Of a DNA stretch of 10,155 bases, positions 7,407-10,155 are shown one piece after another. The stretch is from Boseongicola sp. (GTDB lineage Bacteria; Pseudomonadota; Alphaproteobacteria; Rhodobacterales; Rhodobacteraceae). Position numbers and translations under genes: made by a program. The notes beneath the pieces were generated by a model. That model had not been told where the DNA came from. It did not search any database and saw only the letters and a list, made by a program, of their open reading frames with translations. Location of the stretch: contig JABDPD010000102.1 of NCBI GenBank assembly GCA_013042895.1, positions 1-10,155 on the forward strand, in the 5' to 3' direction. Each line of letters opens with the position of its first letter. Position 1 is the first letter of the stretch.

Positions 7407-8215
7407 GCCCCAAGTTCCCGGCTGCGGGCCGTCGCCGCCGCGACCGCACGCTGCATCAAAGCGGGGAAGCCGTTTTCGGGGTCCATGAGCACCTCCAACG
7501 CAGCTTGTGTTGTCCCATTGGGGCTTGTGACATTGACACGAAGCTGGCTTGCGCCTTCGCTTGATTGCGCCGCAAGCGCACCGGCGCCTGCAACCGTCGC
7601 AACAGCCAGTTCCGTCGCCATCTGACGAGGCAAGCCCTGCGCCACGCCGGCCTCAGTGAGCGTTTCGATCATATGAAAAACATAAGCTGGCCCAGAACCG
7701 GAAACGCCTGTTACTGCGTCGATCTGATCCTCGCTTTCGAGGGCCACCGTCTTGCCCACAGCGGACAAAAGAGAGCGCGATAGCTCCAACTGACCCTGAT
7801 TTGCATGGGCGTTGCCACAATAAGCTGTGATGCCCTGACCAATGGCCGCTGGTGTGTTTGGCATGGCGCGCACGATCGGGGTCTGATCCCCGAACACGGC
7901 TTCAAATGCCGAGATCTTCGTGCCTGCCGCAATGGACAGAAAAACAGTATCTCCTTTTCCAAAGCCCTGTATCGCTGGCAACGCCTCACCCATCATCTGA
8001 GGTTTCACAGCAACGATAACAATCGAGGGATGAGCAGGCAGATCAGCATTCACATGCACACCGCGCGCTGCAACCCACTCTGGAGCGTTCGGGTCGATCA
8101 CATGAACCGTACCTGCCGGAAGCCCCTGTGACAGCCAGCCTTCAAGCATCGCGCCACCCATCTTACCGCATCCAAGAAGAACCATCCCCCGCTGCGGGAT
8201 ATCGCCAAAGTTCAT
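7403..8215 (-). CDS. proC: Pyrroline-5-carboxylate reductase
   Basis: ProC carries out the last step of proline synthesis, NAD(P)H-dependent reduction of delta-1-pyrroline-5-carboxylate to L-proline, in the cytoplasm. The 270-residue product has the N-terminal Rossmann motif LLGCGKMGGAMLEGWL (residues 13-28), VAVKPQ (68-73), RAMPNTPAAIGQG (116-128) and the family signature region around VTGVSGSGPAYVF (168-180) and TSPNGTTQAAL (230-240). Length is normal for the family. The frame extends upstream to a TTG at 8266, but the ATG at 8215 is preferred: GGGGAG (8223-8228) sits seven bases upstream, and the extra residues (SPTETLPYS...) do not look like ProC. It is the first gene of the operon with the CsaA-like and dehydrogenase genes. 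Confidence 0.96.
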   Translation of the reverse strand: MNFGDIPQRGMVLLGCGKMGGAMLEGWLSQGLPAGTVHVIDPNAPEWVAARGVHVNADLPAHPSIVIVAVKPQMMGEALPAIQGFGKGDTVFLSIAAGTKISAFEAVFGDQTPIVRAMPNTPAAIGQGITAYCGNAHANQGQLELSRSLLSAVGKTVALESEDQIDAVTGVSGSGPAYVFHMIETLTEAGVAQGLPRQMATELAVATVAGAGALAAQSSEGASQLRVNVTSPNGTTQAALEVLMDPENGFPALMQRAVAAATARSRELGA

Positions 8216-8236
8216 GTCATATCTCCCCTTTCGCAA

Positions 8237-8266
8237 TGAATACGGCAAAGTTTCCGTAGGGGACAA
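8237..8266 (-). promoter_or_regulatory. Candidate promoter for the proC operon
   Basis: Reading the minus strand, TTGTCC (8266-8261) and TATTCA (8242-8237) are 18 bp apart. The transcription start would fall near 8230, just upstream of the proC ribosome binding site at 8228-8223, giving a very short leader. Both hexamers are imperfect. A probable terminator for the upstream gene lies about 100 bp further up, which supports an independent promoter in this stretch. Confidence 0.3.
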
Positions 8267-8345
8267 CCGCGTTTCAAACGGCTCGGTACGGACTATTCAG
8301 ATTTCTTAAGACATAATCGGGCAGACTATCCCTATGCCGCCTACG

Positions 8346-8374
8346 TTAAAACCGGGCCGCGCTGGCGACCCGGT
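8346..8374 (-). terminator. Probable rho-independent terminator of the YbjN-domain gene
   Basis: On the minus strand a 6-bp GC-rich stem, ACCGGG (8374-8369) with CCCGGT (8356-8351), encloses a 12-nt loop and is followed by a short T run (TTTT ending at 8348). It lies about 75 bp past the stop of the YbjN-domain gene and upstream of proC. The T-tract is short. On the plus strand the same hairpin is followed only by CTCTTTG, so the minus direction fits better. Confidence 0.45.
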
Positions 8375-8447
8375 CTCTTTGCTTGGTCCACAGGCCAGGG
8401 GGAGTGACCGATTTACGCGTGGCGCCAAGCAGCCTTAACAATTTTTC

Positions 8448-8951
8448 TCAAGCTGTTCCGTAGGCTTCGGCGATAGCCATATTCATTGCTTCTGCGGGGG
8501 TCTCGTCGCCCCAAGCCACAAGCTGGAAGGCAGGATAAAAACGCTCAGCAGACAATACAGCCGCCCGGATCATCGTGTCAATTTGCTCAGGCCCCGCCAT
8601 CTGGCCCCCGGCAAGGACCAGCCCATAGCGCCAAACCATAAGTTTTTGCGTAGCCCAGTATGAAAACGCTCCGGCCCAGCACATGTCGTTGGTGGCGTTC
8701 AAGGTTTCATAAAGAGCGCCCATTTTTTCCTTGGGTGGGTCCATGTCAAAGGTGCAGATCAGCCGCAATGTTTCGTCATGGGCCGACCAAGCAAGAGTGA
8801 TGGAATAGGTCCGCCACTGCCCTTCGACCGCCATCGCGATCTGGTCATCGGCAACGCGGTCGAAGTCCCATTCGTGGTGTTCGGCCAAATGTTCGACGAT
8901 GTCGATTGGATGGAGTTCGTCTGTGGAAAAGTACTGCTCGGAAAGTGACAT
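8448..8951 (-). CDS. YbjN-domain-containing protein
   Basis: A 167-residue soluble protein of the YbjN family (a fold related to type III secretion chaperones), whose biochemical role is not established; E. coli YbjN affects stress responses and motility. Visible features are HPIDIVEHLAEHHEWDFDR (residues 14-32), IAMAVEGQWRTYSITLAW (38-55), LRLICTFDMDPP (62-73), the Trp-rich WAGAFSYWATQKLMVWRYGLVL (92-113) and RFYPAFQLVAWG (137-148). This long form is typical of alphaproteobacteria. The start at 8951 is preferred over an ATG at 8963 because TGAGG (8962-8958), which overlaps the upstream ATG, lies six bases before it as the ribosome binding site. It precedes proC by 232 bp with a probable terminator between, so it is probably a separate unit. 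A 16-bp palindrome lies about 130 bp upstream of its start. Confidence 0.85.
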   Translation of the reverse strand: MSLSEQYFSTDELHPIDIVEHLAEHHEWDFDRVADDQIAMAVEGQWRTYSITLAWSAHDETLRLICTFDMDPPKEKMGALYETLNATNDMCWAGAFSYWATQKLMVWRYGLVLAGGQMAGPEQIDTMIRAAVLSAERFYPAFQLVAWGDETPAEAMNMAIAEAYGTA

Positions 8952-9081
8952 TCGCGGCCTCATCTGCTCTGGCTGCGTGGCATCTTCCGGCCACCACAGC
9001 TTGGTGCCTGCTCAAGGTCCGGTGGATTTTTCCTCCGCCCTTACGAGATATGGTGTGCTTAAAGCCGGAATCTGTAAAGGT

Positions 9082-9097
9082 CTAATTTGGAAATTAG
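9082..9097. promoter_or_regulatory. 16-bp perfect palindrome, operator-like
   Basis: CTAATTTGGAAATTAG consists of perfect 7-bp arms around a central GG. It is markedly AT-rich against its surroundings and sits three bases upstream of a TTTACA element read toward the YbjN-domain gene. This geometry suits a dimeric repressor or activator (MarR, LysR or similar), but no regulator gene is nearby to name one. Confidence 0.45.
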
Positions 9098-9147
9098 CGG
9101 TGGATAAGCTGCAATGCAGAAAGATTTCTGGGGATAAACCACTGCAC

Positions 9148-9174
9148 AAAAGAAAACGGGCGACACTTCTGCCC
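9148..9174 (-). terminator. Probable rho-independent terminator of ubiK
   Basis: On the minus strand GGGC (9174-9171) and GCCC (9161-9158) form a short stem with a 9-nt loop, directly followed by GTTTTCTTTT (9157-9148). The T-rich tail is good; the stem is short, though flanking G residues could extend pairing. It lies about 40 bp beyond the ubiK stop. Confidence 0.45.
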
Positions 9175-9214
9175 CCCGCTCATGATCATTTGGCCGCTCA
9201 AAGGCTAAGTCGCC

Positions 9215-9463
9215 TCAGGACTTGTCGCCAGCCTCAAGCGCATCAAGACGCGCCTTAAGTGCGTCGTTCTCTTCGCGCGCCTTCTGAGCCATCGCCCGCA
9301 CCGCATCAAATTCCTCGCGAGTGACAAAATCGCGATCCGCAAGCCACCGATCCACAAGGCCCTTCATGGCCGTTTCGGCTTCGTCTTTCGCCCCTTGAGC
9401 CACGCCCATGGCGTTCGTCATCAGTTGCGATAAATCGTCTACAATCTTGTTACGCGGCTGCAT
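9215..9463 (-). CDS. ubiK: UbiK-family accessory factor (BMFP domain)
   Basis: An 82-residue protein of the BMFP/UbiK family (YqiC-like), which assists the late steps of ubiquinone synthesis, associates with UbiJ in E. coli, and can promote membrane fusion in vitro. The layout is typical. An amphipathic N-terminal helix (NKIVDDLSQLMTNAMGVAQG, residues 5-24) is followed by a linker with KGLVDRWLADRDFVTREEFDAV (34-55). The C-terminal coiled coil (AMAQKAREENDALKARLDALE, 57-77) forms trimers in relatives. The frame is open upstream to 9562, but the ATG at 9463 has GGAGG (9472-9468) four bases upstream and matches the usual family length, so it is the start. The gene diverges from lgt. The link to ubiquinone is by family; no other ubi gene is present in the window. 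Confidence 0.88.
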   Translation of the reverse strand: MQPRNKIVDDLSQLMTNAMGVAQGAKDEAETAMKGLVDRWLADRDFVTREEFDAVRAMAQKAREENDALKARLDALEAGDKS

Positions 9464-9490
9464 GGCCCCTCCGGGAATTGTCGTCTCAAC

Positions 9491-9520
9491 TCTATATGGG
9501 GAACGCATCTGTGATCGCAA
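9491..9520 (-). promoter_or_regulatory. Candidate sigma-70-type promoter for ubiK
   Basis: Read on the minus strand, TTGCGA (9520-9515) and TATAGA (9496-9491) are 18 bp apart and would start transcription near 9484, about 20 bases before the ubiK start codon. The form is similar to the carB promoter candidate. On the opposite strand a TTGACG element at 9523-9528 may be the -35 box of lgt, with no clear -10 at normal spacing. Confidence 0.45.
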
Positions 9521-9560
9521 GGTTGACGTCCCCTGCTCGCGCTGCCACTTCGTAAAAGTC

Positions 9561-10155
9561 ATGTTGCTCGCAATCCCTTTTCCAGACCTTTCCCCGACCC
9601 TGATCGAGATCCCACTCGGCCCGCTGACTTTGCCGATCCGCTGGTACGCGCTGGCCTATATCGCCGGGATCATATTCGGCGTCTGGTTGGCAGGACGCGC
9701 TTTGGCGCGCCCGGCAATTTGGCAAAACGAAACACCTGCAATGACAAAGGAACGACTCGAAGACTTCACGACTTGGCTTATCATCGGTATCATTCTCGGC
9801 GGTCGGCTTGGGTACGTCCTGTTTTACGAACCCGCTTACTTCCTTGAGAACCCTGGAGATATTCTGCGTGTATGGACCGGTGGCATGGCCTTCCACGGAG
9901 GATTCCTCGGCGTATTAGTCGTCGGGCTCATCTTCGCTTGGAAGCATCGGATATCCATCTCCAAGCTCGCCGATCTCGCCGCCCTTTGCGCGCCGCCTGG
10001 CATCATGTTCGGGCGGGTCGCCAACTTCGTCAATGCCGAGCTCTGGGGCCGCCCGACAGACGCACCTTGGGGCGTGATCTTCCCCGGCGCACGCGCTCAG
10101 GACTGTCCCGGCGTTGAAGGCGCCTGCGCGCGTCATCCGTCTCAGCTTTATGAGG
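9561..10155 (+). CDS. lgt: Prolipoprotein diacylglyceryl transferase (C-terminus cut by the window)
   Basis: Lgt is an inner-membrane enzyme that moves the diacylglyceryl group of phosphatidylglycerol onto the lipobox cysteine of prolipoproteins, the first step of lipoprotein maturation. The visible 198 residues include the N-terminal LGPLTLPIRWYALAYIAGI helix, GGRLGYVLFY, the strongly conserved GGMAFHGG with its essential His, and FGRVANFVNAELWGR, the Lgt signature region carrying the conserved Arg and Asn. HPSQLYE lies at the window edge. Several hydrophobic segments fit a multi-pass membrane protein. The frame has no stop before the window ends; roughly the last third is missing. The start ATG at 9561 matches the family N-terminus, but only a weak AAAAG-like ribosome binding site precedes it. 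The gene diverges from ubiK across 97 bp. Confidence 0.96.
   Translation, partial: MLLAIPFPDLSPTLIEIPLGPLTLPIRWYALAYIAGIIFGVWLAGRALARPAIWQNETPAMTKERLEDFTTWLIIGIILGGRLGYVLFYEPAYFLENPGDILRVWTGGMAFHGGFLGVLVVGLIFAWKHRISISKLADLAALCAPPGIMFGRVANFVNAELWGRPTDAPWGVIFPGARAQDCPGVEGACARHPSQLYE

Larger units (their letters stand above)
8952..9214. other. 263-bp intergenic region between ubiK and the YbjN-domain gene
   Basis: I see no gene in this stretch. Read in the minus direction it holds the ubiK terminator candidate (9148-9174), a CTGCA-A-TGCAG inverted repeat (9109-9119), the 16-bp palindrome (9082-9097), a TTTACA element directly after it (9078-9073) that could be a -35 box, and the ribosome binding site of the YbjN-domain gene. 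No well-spaced -10 box follows the TTTACA; the nearest TATCTC is 22 bp away. Confidence 0.6.

Noticed and set aside
8216..8266. Longer proC starting at TTG 8266
   Set aside because: The ATG at 8215 has a strong GGGGAG ribosome binding site seven bases away and gives the normal 270-residue length; the extension has no ProC-like sequence.
9020..9036. GGAGG motif on the minus strand as the ribosome binding site of an unannotated small gene
   Set aside because: No ATG, GTG or TTG lies at a workable distance downstream of it.
8899..9258. 119-codon plus-strand frame across the ubiK-YbjN gap
   Set aside because: It overlaps both flanking minus-strand genes, has no good ribosome binding site and its product shows no recognisable features.
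9464..9562. Longer ubiK starting at 9562
   Set aside because: The extension covers the whole divergent promoter region with lgt and lacks family resemblance; the ATG at 9463 has a strong GGAGG site.

Overview
The window looks like core chromosome of a marine alphaproteobacterium, most likely of the Roseobacter/Rhodobacteraceae group. The basis is family-level resemblance of the encoded proteins: a 1110-residue alphaproteobacterial-type CarB, a YbjN-domain protein beside proC, and a UbiK-type BMFP protein divergent from lgt. The DNA is moderately GC-rich with strong codon bias, which produces many long shadow reading frames, especially opposite carB. I see no phage, transposon, CRISPR, tRNA or rRNA sequence, and no sign of recent gene transfer. 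I did not find a new multi-gene system. What merits a second look is regulatory or architectural: a four-copy 11-bp repeat, an operator-like palindrome, a probably leaderless thymidine kinase, and a pair of genes sharing stop-codon bases.

Left part (1-3996). A truncated gene on the minus strand (1-136) encodes the hydrophobic start of what looks like a CPBP/CAAX-type membrane protease. It diverges from carB (287-3619, large subunit of carbamoyl-phosphate synthase), and the 150-bp gap carries a plausible carB promoter. carB converges on a small DUF1801/YdhG-family gene on the minus strand (3628-3996).

Middle (3997-6115). A 309-bp intergenic region with an 11-bp tandem repeat precedes a plus-strand beta-ketoacyl-ACP synthase III paralogue (4306-5421) that has the full Cys-His-Asn triad. 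After 100 bp comes tdk (5522-6115, class II thymidine kinase), which lacks a recognisable ribosome binding site. Its stop codon overlaps that of the next gene on the opposite strand.

Right part (6112-10155). On the minus strand, proC, a CsaA-like tRNA-binding protein and a D-2-hydroxyacid dehydrogenase form a tight operon with 4-nt and 1-nt stop/start overlaps. Upstream of it, and separated by a probable terminator, is a YbjN-domain gene. Further upstream is ubiK, which diverges from lgt (9561 to the window end, C-terminus missing).

The genes serve housekeeping roles: pyrimidine/arginine precursor supply (carB), thymidine salvage (tdk), fatty-acyl condensation (FabH-like), proline synthesis (proC), 2-keto/2-hydroxy acid reduction, ubiquinone biosynthesis (ubiK) and lipoprotein lipidation (lgt). 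Apart from the proC operon there is little evidence that neighbours share one pathway.
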